From Rotaria socialis (lineage: Eukaryota > Rotifera > Eurotatoria > Philodinida > Philodinidae): a stretch of DNA of 64,000 nucleotides. Location of the stretch: the NCBI GenBank assembly GCA_905331475.1, contig CAJNYU010004191.1:62001-126000 (forward strand), given 5' to 3'. Of this stretch, positions 1 to 10,499 are shown one piece after another (positions within the stretch are counted from its first letter, which is position 1; each line of letters opens with the position of its first letter). The notes under the pieces are model-generated. The model was not told where the DNA came from and searched no databases. It was given only the letters and a program-made list of their open reading frames with translations. Both the position numbers and the translations under genes were made by a program.

Positions 1-732
1 TTATGGTGCAAAATAATTTGACAGCTAAAGAAGTACGTGAACGTGGCGATGAACTTTCGTTCCCATCAAGTGTTGTAGAATTTATGCAAGGTCAACTTGG
101 CCAAGTAAGTCTTCGTTTTTTTTCTTCTTTCCTATGTGAACTAAAAACACTATCCTATATTCTAGCCACATGGTGGATTTCCTGAGCCACTTCGTACACA
201 AATATTAAAAGAAAAGAAAAGAATTGATGGTCGTCCAGGCGCTGATACTGAACAATTAGATTTCGATAAAATTGAAGCAGAATTAAAAAAGAAATTCGGT
301 GATGACATTATTCGTAAATGTGATGTTATGTCATATGTTATGTTTCCTAAAGTTCTTGAAGAATACATTGATTTTAAAAAACAGTATGGTCCCGTTGATC
401 TTTATCCAACACGAGTATTTTTTGTTGGACCAACTCTCAATGAAACGTTGGAGTAAGTTAATTTTTTTTGATAGGATTAAAGGGAATATTGATAAAAAAT
501 ATATACATTTATTTATTTATTTATTTATAATTATTTAGCATTGAAATTGAACGTGGAAAAGTTCTTCATATTGTTGTATTAGCGATAAGTGACTTAATGA
601 TTGCAACAGGCGACCGTGAAGTATTCTTTCAAGTTAATGGTCAATTACGATCAATGAAAGTTAAAGATAAAGCAGCTATTAAAGATCACAAAGTTCAACC
701 AAAAGCTGATAAAAACAATAAGAATCAAATTG
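1..732 (+). CDS. PC: Pyruvate carboxylase, partial (end of carboxyltransferase/allosteric region)
   Basis: Biotin-dependent pyruvate carboxylase makes oxaloacetate from pyruvate in mitochondria. Three exons can be read: 1-104, 166-452 and 539-732, with GT-AG borders and consistent phase. The translation carries recognisable family blocks: [42 protein letters not shown] and [11 protein letters not shown], ending at KNNKNQIG. In intact enzymes the next residues begin the biotinyl domain with its AMKM biotinylation motif. Here the third exon ends at a good donor (GTAAGC) at 733. I find no exon for the biotinyl domain before the transposon that starts near 800, nor elsewhere in the window. The 5' part lies outside the window. 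The gene may be truncated at a rearrangement, or may continue beyond an unusually large intron. Family assignment is firm; functionality is doubtful. Confidence 0.9.
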
Positions 733-799
733 GTAAGCTAAAATTTGCTTCTGATTCAACATGTTTCGACTAAATCTGCAAATGTCTACGACCATCGAT

Positions 800-1880
800 A
801 CATAGGCGGCGGAGCCATTAGGCTTGGGGAGGCTTAAGCCTCCCCTAAAAACCAATTGGGGAGGCTTGAGGAGGCTCAGATAATTGAAAAAAATACAGAT
901 TTCGTCGTGATTTACTTAACTTACAATATATTAGGAAATCTGTTTCATGAATATTGTAAATTATTGCATTTATAGTTAACAAATCTCACTTCAACGGCTA
1001 CGGCTCAGAGATGCTTCAGTGCTATAAATGGAATAAAGACATCTACGATCAATAATGACACAACAACGCTTTAATCATGCCTTTATTTCTCATATTCATT
1101 AAGGGAAACTAGATCTAATTAGATCAGTTAGACATGAAGAACATTTGCTCTGAGTGTATTGCAAAAGAACTAGAGAAAAGGCGTTGCTGGGTATGAACAA
1201 TAGTTTTTGTACTTATGATATGTTTGCTTTAGTCAAAGTTTAAGATTTTTTTACGCCTATGTTGATAAGGAAATAAAAATTTTGATAGTGTAGTCCCTAG
1301 TCGAGAATCACCTAATGAATCCCCAGGCAGCTCCTGTCTTGAGTACTCGACGAGTTAAGAAAATTTTGAAAACTTTCTATTGAGACTATCAAAAACCTAC
1401 GTAAAAATTCGAAAGTATCTTCGAAAATTCGTAAGGGATTTCTAAGAAATGACTGGAAAGTGCCATAGAAATCTCGAGAAGTGAACAGAGAGTTTCTTGG
1501 AATTTCTAAGACACTCTCCACTAAGTTTTTAGATATCTTTTACAAATTTTCGAAGACACTTTCGGATTTTTACGTAGATTTTTGATAGTCTCGATAGAAA
1601 TTTTCCATATTTTCCTTAACTCCTCGGGAACTCGTGACAGACCCTTCTAAAAAATCCAAAATTGGTGGGGACTCTGGGGATGCGTTAAGTGATTCTTGAC
1701 TAGGAACGCAATTTTCGATTGTTCTGCAGCCATATAAATGGATCAATACAGAAAAATTTTCCAATCAAAGTTGTGACAACGAATTTTAAAAGTCTATCTT
1801 CTCTCCAAACGTCGACTTTTTATCGTTTGTTGAAAAAAAATTGAGCCTCCCCTAAATTCAAAACGTTCCGCCGCCTATGT
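800..1880. mobile_element. Nonautonomous fold-back DNA transposon (about 1.08 kb)
   Basis: The ends are 14-bp perfect inverted repeats, ACATAGGCGGCGGA at 800-813 and its complement at 1867-1880. Subterminal GGGAGGCTTAAGCCTCCCC-like sequence (827-845) is echoed near 1843-1853. Inside, 1290-1430 and about 1545-1711 are a second, imperfect inverted repeat, so much of the element can fold on itself. It encodes no transposase. The termini resemble hAT-type nonautonomous elements, but I see no matching 8-bp target duplication: left flank ends catcgat, right flank begins tcatggg. It sits exactly between a truncated pyruvate carboxylase and a truncated receptor pseudogene. Confidence 0.75.
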
Positions 1881-2166
1881 TCATGGGTGTATCTATGCAC
1901 TGAGCGAGAGTAACGCAAAACACACCATTGAGGTTGCTCTTCTTGGTCATCAGATAAATCACGATAAAGAGGTTCATGAATAATAGAGACTGCTATTAAG
2001 AACGGTAAGATGACAATCACCAATCGTGCTAAGCGTTTACTTTGTATTTTGTTGAAAAGGGCACCTTTGTAGACTACCGTCGATCTCTCGAAAGCCACAA
2101 ATGCATTTAACCAATTATCTGTGTAGAGACAAATTTTAATTAAGAAATCCAATACTCTGCAACCAC

Positions 2167-2187
2167 CCCGAACGAACGAACGAACGA
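2167..2187. repeat. AACG tetranucleotide microsatellite causing a frameshift
   Basis: About four tandem copies of cgaa/aacg interrupt the transmembrane part of the receptor pseudogene. The reading frame before (…DPLINRSF) and after (…LDFLIKICLYTDNWLNA) differs across this tract, so repeat slippage is the simplest cause of this frameshift. Confidence 0.6.
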
Positions 2188-3858
2188 TTGATTAATGGAT
2201 CAATTAGAGTCACAACTAGAAACCAGAATTTGAATGCAAAAATAGTCACCGTGCAAAACGAAGTAATGGATGATGCTAGAATATAGATTCCACAACCAAC
2301 TTCTCTTGAAATTTTGTTACGAAATGTAACAATAGAGAGAACACTATTGATCCATCCGACAACTAATATAAGCATCGTAAATGCTGAATTCCATTTAATA
2401 AAATTAGTCTGACTATTGAACGCTGCATTTGGTTTTATTTCATAACGTAATATATCATCAAGTGTTAATCCAATACCTTTTGCATAAAATTGACATCGAT
2501 CACCGAAGAAACAATCAGTACAAACGCATATGGTTACTGTGGGACACTTAATATCATCTAGCCAACATTCAGCGCCATTTTGACAATAAAGATTATTTCG
2601 ACATTGTTTAGGAATATGTTTCAACTTGAAACAACTGGGATAACGTTTGAGACTGCATAAGCAAATATAAAATTCATCGAAGAAACACATTAAATCGAGA
2701 TCATTTTTTCATATCGTATGATAATGTTTCACTCGTCGAATTTCGGGTAAGTCAACCAATGCAGAGTTCAAGAGTTCATTGACTGATGCACATCGTTGTT
2801 TAGAACTAATCGACGTAGAGATATTAGAAAACCTGAATGATTGAAGAACAGCCAAATAGTAGCTATTATCAAGTTTGACAATAATCAATCGAAGGGAATC
2901 TGTCGAGTACAGTGAAATACTGCGTTGAAATATACTTGTTGTATGTGAAATCACATTCGGTGTCGTATTTTCAATGAGACCAGCAACAATAGACTCGTAA
3001 TATAGATATACCAATACAAGTGTTGTAGGTTTGATATTGTCAAACGGAATGTCAAGTTTCCATTTCTGTATATGACAGAATACGCCATAAGATTCTTCAG
3101 GACACACTCAAACAAAGCCAGTGACGCCCAAACTATAAGTAGTAGCTAAACAACTGGCATTGTTTTCACAAAAGTTAGACGGGCATGAAAATGTTAGAAG
3201 ACAACGCGGACCTTCTTTACTCAAAGGACAGACACATATAGATCGATTTTGAAACATTCCGATACAAATTGAGCCAGACGCACAATTGCTACAATCAATA
3301 GAAATATCACATCGACTACCAGACCAACCACTGTAACATCGGCAACAAATGTTTCTTCATTCATATACTGTATGCATTCACCATTGTGACATTGGAGAGG
3401 ACAATCACTCGAACCAGACACTGAATCCATTGGTACAGTTAATACGACAGCCATGCGATATACACGAAGAAATGGAAAACGTATTTTGAAGTGCCGACTG
3501 CTAACATATATTTGAGGGTCTTTTTTAAATAAATCAAAACGAATACTATAGTTCTTTGAACTGTTATTTGGTTTTGTCAAATAAGTAAGAGAGAAATGAA
3601 GATTTTGTTCACAGTTGTTGGTGTTCAAGAAATTAAACTGATCGTAGGAATTAATCACTTGAACATCATTGTCATTATCGATCAGAAGTGCAATCATTTC
3701 ATAACTATCAATATTAAAGCGTCTTAATGTTCTCGCTTTGACTGTAAGACTGACTCGTTGGTTTTGATATTGACATACATCACCATAGGAATTTTATGGG
3801 CAAAAACATCTATAGCTGAAATTATTGCATCCAAGCCAGAGACGAGTATAGATTCCAT

Positions 3859-4147
3859 CCTAGGTTGTTCAAAACGGACTCGTTTACTGTCTGTTTATCG
3901 ACGGTAAACAATGTCAAAACGGTTATTTACGGCAGTAAATAGGCCGTATTTGTCCGTAATACCTGGTACAGTAATACGGCACCGTGAACGGGACTGAATT
4001 TTTATGGTTTACGGCTGTTTGTGCTCCGTACTCTCATGATCATACGGCCCGTATTACTGCACCAGATATTACGGCAAACTTTTGCCCGCAAAATAGTCGT
4101 AAAGTAACCGTAAACGACAATATATGGACCGTACTGTTAGACCTGGG
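3859..4147. mobile_element. MITE with CCYAGGT termini, inserted in receptor pseudogene
   Basis: This 289-bp block is rich in the word ACGG and its complement. It starts cctaggttgttc and ends gaacagtac-like/gacctggg, the inverted termini shared with three other elements in this window. The flanking dinucleotide AT occurs on both sides (3857-3858, 4148-4149), consistent with a 2-bp target duplication. Coding-like receptor sequence resumes on each side. No ORF of note. Confidence 0.65.
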
Positions 4148-4598
4148 ATGATTAAAAAGCCATGGTCATGTTGAATCATCCGGATTGTTAGTGAGGAGTT
4201 CTGTATTTTTATGCTGTTGAATTGCTCGTTGACCAATGTTTTCATATTTTGTTCTGAAATGGATGGATACGATCGAAACATTTGGAATGAAAATTGAATC
4301 ATTTTCAAAATTTTCATACGACTCAGTGCTGTTTCCATGTTACTAACATGAATTTTGCCTATATTATCGCAAAACTGATAATTCGCTGCGCAAAATGCTT
4401 CATTATTTTCGAATGGACAGCCTGCTCTGTTATCACATAATTACAAGGAACGCAATTTCAGTTTATGAATTCAAAAAATGCACGCCTTTCTGTACTTTTC
4501 AAATCATGTCTACTATTCAAAGATACTTTTACAGTAATATTGACGGATTCAGATAGTTTCGTATTCTCTATCATGCTTTCTATTGGTATCTTCGTCTT

Positions 4599-4895
4599 GT
4601 CGGGGATTACGCAGTGGTTCTATGCATCTGATTGTTATTCAAACATGAAAAGGTTCAATCCCTTCCCCCGATACGGTGTCTTCGATGTCAAGATATACGG
4701 TATCGGAAGAATAAACAAAGGAAGAACAGTACTGCACGCCAATTTCGTCATCACTACCTCGATTTCGACTTTCGCTTTGTTCGTTTACGTTTTCGTTTTC
4801 GCTTCCTTGTCATCCTTTCTCTGTGTATTATCGTAGTTTTGTCTGTTGACTCTTGTTTTCGTAAGCGTCCATAAAACTCACACAAAATATCATTG
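4599..4895 (+). mobile_element. tRNA-derived SINE, older copy
   Basis: The head (about 4599-4672) matches the tRNA-like head of the SINE at 62985-63316, with A-box-like TTACGCAGTGG and B-box-like GGTTCAATCCC. The two copies then share the body: GATATACGGTATCGGAAG, AATAAACAAAGGAAGAAC, the CGATTTCG block and GTTTTCGTAAGCGTCC. The head is diverged in the anticodon arm. The 3' end differs from the younger copy after about 4875 and merges into the adjoining MITE. Short ORFs over it are translations of the repeat, not genes. Confidence 0.7.
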
Positions 4896-4901
4896 AGTGT
4901 C

Positions 4902-5198
4902 CCCAGGTCGAACATTCCGGCCATCGGATCCCGTAGGATACTCCAGGGAATATGCGGGAAAGTCACCATATCCTGCAGGAAAACCCGGAAAATCGCTGGA
5001 ACATGGAAGCAGTATTCCGGTCAAAAATACGGCCGGACTTTTCCGGAGCATTCCTGCAAAGTTCCGATGCTTTCCGGCAGGAATTGATCGCTAATCACCG
5101 GAAAAAATCCGAAAATTTTCCAACTGGAATACTTCTTCCACAAAATCAACGGAACTACCCGGAACCGGCTGTTTCCAGGCCGGACTGTTTGACCTGGG
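4902..5198. mobile_element. MITE with CCCAGGTC termini (copy 2)
   Basis: This 297-bp element is bounded by cccaggtcgaaca and its near-complement tgtttgacctggg. The interior contains repeated TTCCGG/CCGGAA words and is closely similar, in inverse orientation, to 62745-63378. The flanking dinucleotide is TC on both sides. No coding capacity beyond spurious ORFs. Confidence 0.75.
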
Positions 5199-5209
5199 TC
5201 ACGAATAAA

Positions 5210-7240
5210 TATAGTACATCAACCAAAAAAAACGTTTTGTCTCCGCTACTACGTACAAACATAGATATAATTGCTTGAACAAATAATTATATATTTTGGT
5301 TGAAATCTACACCGTCGGTCATTTCGAAATTTTGAAATTTTGAAATCATAAACGATAAGCATCCCTTGCTTTATGCTTTATCAGTTTGCCTACGTACATA
5401 AATGAAAGATAAGACAAAAATATACAGAATAATGTAGCGGCTGAAATTCTATATGAATACATAGTTTTTATTTAAAAAAGGGAACTTTCATAGTACCTAT
5501 AATTTAACACAGTAAAGTTAAAAATAGCAAACAGATATAGAATTTCTGAACTTGTAAATTGAGAGTGTTTTCATTGTACTGAGATTATTTTTGCAGTAGA
5601 TAGATGTAAGAGTCTAGACAAAGACGTAGAAAGATAAGAGAATTTCAAATTTTGTCAGAGTATAATATATAGCTACTCTTTTTAAAATACATTCCTGTAA
5701 CGACTGGTTAGCTAATTACTCTAACGTAGTATCACGTGATTCGTGTATTTGCCAATGTTATGAGAAACCTAGCTGTGTCACTGCTCATAACTCTGGTAAT
5801 CGTCAAGAATACGTACTCTTTGCGGTACCAACCAGTCTAGGATATCTACGTATAATGGTAATTAATAAAAAAAACTACTGTTATTAGTTTCGAAGGCAGG
5901 AGTTATGTCGGTAAGTAACAAACACACAAAGGAATAGAATATCTCCTAATGAGAATCCCACCTGTTAATTAATCATATCTGAGAAGCGACTAAACACATC
6001 ATGTATATTTTAGTTTGCTATGAATATCAATCTAAATTTGATCATCCTCTGAAACTCCATAAAGATCAACGCTCGAATTTCAATGTTGAAGCTTTGCAGA
6101 TTAACAAGCTTTATTATCAATATTTCGTTACGAGATATTTAAAAGATGTTTTATTATCCCTGTTCTAATTACGATATAACTACTGGTATGAGAATAGTCC
6201 TCCTTTTCCTCCTTTTGTCATTTAAAATAAAAATAAAAATAAAAATTTTCAATATTTCAAGCAAAACGTTTTGATGAGTCAGCAATTCAAATGATATTTC
6301 AAGTAATTCATATTAGCATTAACACGACAAGGTATTAATTTTCAATGAAAAGCAAATTATATTTTGAGTTTCTAATACTATAGAATCGACATCTCATGCA
6401 ATTGGATAGAAATGTGAACAATCACGTATTAATTTTTAATATGTAACATTAAAAGATAATACAATTACAATTGCAATTACGAAGATAGAGGAAGAAAGAA
6501 AAAAAAGAACAAAACAAACAGCTAACACAATTATGTAATTATATATATATAAATGTCGTTTGCTTTTTCTTTTGTTTTCTTCATGTATTGCGCTTTACGC
6601 AAGTTGTAATTAGATCGTCTTTTAATGCTATATATGTATTAAGAATTTATACATAAATATTTATTTTACCTTCGAATATTTTTATTTCTTGATGATTACA
6701 ACTCCAAAGGATTGAAAACTCGAAATAAGATTGTTTTCTTTTGTACAAACTATATCAGTATTAATTCAAGACGAAAATATTTATTGCGACTAATACTAAT
6801 GTTTAAATTTATGGTACACTACAGTTAGATCATTTTCTTTGCAATAATCAGTTGTTTGATTTCATTTATTATATTTTGTTCTAATTCTAAGTGATTGCTT
6901 TTTCGAGCCTTTTGTTTAAAATTTATACATAAACATTTGTTGAAATTATGTTAAATGTTTTAATAAAACCTATTCAGAATACTAATAAGCTCGAACTTGC
7001 GTAGAAGTCTTATTTTTTCGAGAAGACAGAAATCCTCTTATATTTCTCCTTCTTTTTTATCAGATCCTCCTTAATATTTTCAATGATAATCCTCCAAAAT
7101 ACTCCTTTTTTTAGAAAATAGCGTTAACATACTAGTATAACATATGATATGAATGCGTCTCTTATGTCATTCATATATATCGATACACTTAGTATTCTTA
7201 TTCTAGAATATGTGTAAATTAAAATATTTGAAACTTTTAC
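5210..7240. other. AT-rich gene-free stretch
   Basis: No ORF with a recognisable product, RNA gene or clear inverted repeat was seen. The sequence is AT-rich with poly-A/T runs and a short (AT)n tract near 6540-6552. Confidence 0.5.
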
Positions 7241-7248
7241 AACATAAA

Positions 7249-7608
7249 CAGGGTTACCACCTCTTCAACTTTTTCAATTTTTTTCCGTTATTTTTCCGCT
7301 GTTCCCCTTTTTCGTATAAAACGTGTTGCATATCAAACCTGCGTACATAATGATATTTGATATTATTGAATCAATTCTTATTGTTCACAAATACCGTGAG
7401 TCATCTTACTCTTATGTTTTGAAACTTTGATGAAATAAAAAAAAATCCAATAAATATGAAAAAAATGCCGAATATTCTCAGAAGCACCACAAATCCGCAA
7501 CAATATAAGCTTCCTCTTTTTTTCCGCTTTTTCTGTTTTTCTTTCCGCTATTTTCCGCTTTTTAACATCAGTTTTTCGCTTTTTGGGCTTCACCAGGTGG
7601 CAACCCTG
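7249..7608. mobile_element. hAT-type MITE with perfect 8-bp target duplication
   Basis: Termini CAGGGTTACCACCT (7249-7262) and AGGTGGCAACCCTG (7595-7608) are inverted repeats with one mismatch. The element is flanked by AACATAAA at 7241-7248 and at 7609-7616, a perfect 8-bp duplication, the length expected for the hAT superfamily. The 360-bp interior is rich in TTTTTCCGCTTTTT-like words and encodes nothing. Confidence 0.85.
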
Positions 7609-7765
7609 AACATAAACCAAACTGATGTATATAAGTCTATATGTGACGTTTCATTAGAGAATGCGAAAATCTGATTTCAAAAGAGCAGAAGAAGAGCTGT
7701 AACTTTAAGTGAAACAGACCTCAACAATGCTCTAACTTTTCAACAAAAAGTCAGAAATCTGAACT

Positions 7766-7866
7766 NGCGTCGAAACGCTTCGTTTGTTTCACTGGAGACG
7801 CATTTAGACGCGTTCGCTTCTGTACGTTTCGCACGCAAATGGAACGCGTTTCAGACGCGTTTCGAG
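7766..7866. repeat. GC-richer cluster of ACGCGTTTC-like words
   Basis: About 100 bp with repeated words (GCGTCGAAACGC, AGACGCGTTCGC, AACGCGTTTC, GACGCGTTTCGA) stands out from AT-rich surroundings. An ambiguous base (N) is at 7766. It could be part of a decayed transposon or a minisatellite. Confidence 0.35.
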
Positions 7867-7869
7867 GCA

Positions 7870-9118
7870 AAAAATATTTACATGGGTTATCATCTACCTA
7901 TAAGATTGTTACAAATTATTTATTCTTTTTTCTCACTGGCTTCGTTTTACATCTCATATAATCTATGCGTTTGCTATAATCTGTTGGCAAGGAAAATGTC
8001 AAAAAAATAATCAATATTTTCTCATCGAGAAAAAAGGAAATCAATCATATGACTTCGAAAAAGAAAAAAAATAATGGCACAGAAAAATACTTTTATAGTA
8101 TAGTTTAATAATGTTAAATTATGTTTCTACTGAATAATAATAATAACTTCTCTGCTATAGCTAAAAAAAATCATTGAGAAGGTGCGATGTTGTAATGACA
8201 TGCTCATTAAAATAATTATAAAATGTGCTTATTCGATTTTATAAAACTAATGGTTATATTTTGTGTTTCAACACACAAAAATGATGTAGGCTCTAATGTT
8301 ACTATATTTTTTTAGGTACAGGTGATGCTGTAATCTCTCCATACACTTCAATATTGTTATTTTCTTTTGGAGCTCATATTATCGAATGAATATATATTGA
8401 AATTGTTTCATTTGTTAATTGAAACAATCTATTTCATAAAAAGTCAGGAATATTATTTAAAATACATGAGTTTTCTTCTAAATCTATATTTAATTAAAAA
8501 TAGAACGAAACGACTTACATTAGCTAGTATTCACTCTTTTCTAGTAAATATCCTAGAACATGATAAAAAAAAAACTTATTCTCCAATTATATTTTTGATA
8601 AATATATTATTTCATTTTAATGTTCCGAACTAAAAATTATTAACGATATCTTTTAAATTTCATCTTATTTTTGTTTTTACTTTCGAAACCAAGTCTTATT
8701 TTCGTTTGCTGATAAAAATCAACCGTTTTCCCAAATGCATTTTGACTTTATTTGATAGAAACTGTTAAAACAGTTAGCTAGGATGCAACCATGGCGACTC
8801 TTACAAATAAGTGGTGACACATTCTCATATAAGAAGCTGATCAAAGAATTAGATATCGTTTAGTTACTATATACATGATTTGTCTGACTTTAGTATCAAT
8901 TGAATATCGAAGTTTAAAATAATTCAAAGAACTCTTTCATTTGATCGAATTGAACAAAGATTAGCAAAAATTTTATTTTGATTCTGTTAAACTTCGATTG
9001 AAACTAAAGACGGGTCAGAGAAATAAATTTCTTGTTCCTGGTCAAACAACATTTTAAAAATTTATGTAGATATTCATGTCAGATGTCTTATTGATAATTT
9101 ACTTATTTTTTCTTCTTC
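7870..9118. other. AT-rich gene-free stretch
   Basis: No supportable gene. An ORF on the plus strand at 8367-8633 is low in complexity, without a recognisable domain, and is best treated as chance. Confidence 0.4.
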
Positions 9119-9382
9119 TCATACTTTTTGAAACTTCTCAATTTTAGTCAAGTCTCTCAAATGCCTTCCATTTCTATTGTCCGCACTCAGATCGAACAAG
9201 AACGATTGTTTACGATCGTACACAGACTCCGTAAACCTTGACCTGGCTATAGTCCTCATGGACAAAATCAATATGTTGTAGAAAGCAAAATTGTTTACGC
9301 TTTTGAAATATTCATAATTAACACAAAGTAACATTAGAGAAAAACTTGTTAGTACTGCGATTAAATTAATATATTTCAACAC
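9119..9382 (-). CDS. Uncertain ORF with N-terminal hydrophobic segment
   Basis: An 87-residue ORF begins with a hydrophobic stretch (MLKYINLIAVLTSFSLMLLC) that could be a signal peptide or membrane anchor. A mixed, basic C-terminal part follows. I recognise no family, no conserved cysteines and no convincing splice partners. It could be a first exon of a larger gene or a chance ORF in AT-rich DNA. Confidence 0.2.
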   Translation of the reverse strand: MLKYINLIAVLTSFSLMLLCVNYEYFKSVNNFAFYNILILSMRTIARSRFTESVYDRKQSFLFDLSADNRNGRHLRDLTKIEKFQKV

Positions 9383-9952
9383 AGAAAAAGGTCAGAAAAC
9401 GAAGACTTATGTAAAATTATTAAAGAAAGAAAAAACTCCGAAATAAAATAATTGCAAAAGTCTGGTTTTGTTTATGCTTGTATGTAGAAACCATTGATTA
9501 CAGTTAAATTGATATAACAACTTTTGAAAGAAAGATTAAACCTATATAACATTAGAATTTGTAGTATATTTGTATTCATAAGCAATTGACTTCAAAGACA
9601 GATGATGATAAACAAGAAGCTATGAGGCAATGTCTCTTATTATAAAGAACGATGTAAATATTGGATGTTCAATCTATAGAAATATCAAAGAATTGTAGAA
9701 GCTTTTCTAAAATACTGTATTGATGAAAAAAATCTACTCTGATCCTTAGTTCTAAAATGATTATATTTTATGCTTTGATGAAGTAGCCCGGACAGGAACT
9801 TCATAGTTTGTCTTTTTTTTGTTTGCATTTATTTCAGATGTCACTACGATAAATCAAACAATCTCTCCAGTTGAACTTCTTGCAAGTAATTGTTTGAAAA
9901 CAAATATTGACTGTTAGCTTGTTTCACTGTTATAGACAATGTTTGTATCACA

Positions 9953-10155
9953 NNNNNNNNNNNNNNNNNNNNNNNNNNNNNNNNNNNNNNNNNNNNNNNN
10001 NNNNNNNNNNNNNNNNNNNNNNNNNNNNNNNNNNNNNNNNNNNNNNNNNNNNNNNNNNNNNNNNNNNNNNNNNNNNNNNNNNNNNNNNNNNNNNNNNNNN
10101 NNNNNNNNNNNNNNNNNNNNNNNNNNNNNNNNNNNNNNNNNNNNNNNNNNNNNNN
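9953..10155. other. Assembly gap (run of N)
   Basis: 203 undetermined bases. ORFs drawn across this block are artefacts of translating N. Confidence 0.99.
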
Positions 10156-10458
10156 GAAAGAACAGAAAAAAGATATGATAGACACTTCCACCTTACATTA
10201 ATTACGTTCAGAAACGTAACCACATTGCGCAATGATATACGGATAATATTTAGAAGAAGATCAGATACATTAATGATAGTAGTAAGTTGTACAACATCCA
10301 TTGAGAATAACACATTCCATAACACTGATGAGAAAGTAATAGTCCTGCCTGCACGACAGTCCCAAAGGGTAATTAAAAAGACGGACGCCAAATATGTGAA
10401 CAATAATGGATGTCCATGCATTATTGGCACATTGATCTTGTCCACTAAATTGACTCAT
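10156..10458 (-). CDS. Possible membrane-protein fragment beside the gap
   Basis: On the minus strand an open frame from about 10445 into the gap encodes hydrophobic blocks (PLLFTYLASVFLITLWD; ITFSSVLWNVLFSMDVV; TIINVSDLLLNIIRI) that could be transmembrane helices. A second frame has an ATG at 10456-10458 (MSQFSGQDQCANNAW). One of them may be an exon of a multipass receptor interrupted by the gap, or this is a decayed fragment. No family motif is visible. Confidence 0.2.
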
Positions 10459-10499
10459 TGTTTTTGTTATTTCAATATGATTATATATACAATTTAGTT

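Larger units (their letters stand above)
1884..4465 (-). pseudogene. EGF/LDLa-module 7TM receptor-like pseudogene
   Basis: Reading down the minus strand, pieces of one protein follow in order. First an LDLa-like Cys module (CDNRAGCPFENNEAFC, about 4390-4435), then EGF-like modules (CPLQCHNGECIQY; CRCYSGWSGSRC-like; CENNASC), then a further EGF-like part near 2580-2690 (CICTDCFFGDRCQFYAKG-like). Last come transmembrane segments about 1930-2420 (FTMLILVVGWINSVLSIVTF; VIVILPFLIAVSII). Disabling changes seen: TAA at 4441-4443, TAA at 3794-3796, a 1-nt frameshift near 3345, TGA at 3108-3110, TGA at 2709-2711, and a frameshift at a CGTT repeat (about 2167-2190). A MITE is inserted at 3859-4147 and a transposon cuts the 3' end at about 1881. 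Such mosaic receptors are, as far as I know, a bdelloid-expanded family; ligand and role are unknown. Confidence 0.75.

Noticed and set aside
2160-4445. TGA recoding (Cys or selenocysteine) in the receptor
   Set aside because: The locus also has TAA stops and frameshifts, and neighbouring intact genes use TGA as a normal stop, so decay is the simpler account.
4465-5278. Overlapping ORFs on both strands around 4465-5278
   Set aside because: They are translations of the SINE and the CCCAGGT MITE; the same peptides recur in the second copies at 62689-63265.
9844-10497. Long ORFs over 9844-10497
   Set aside because: Most of each is translated N; only the flanking bases carry information.
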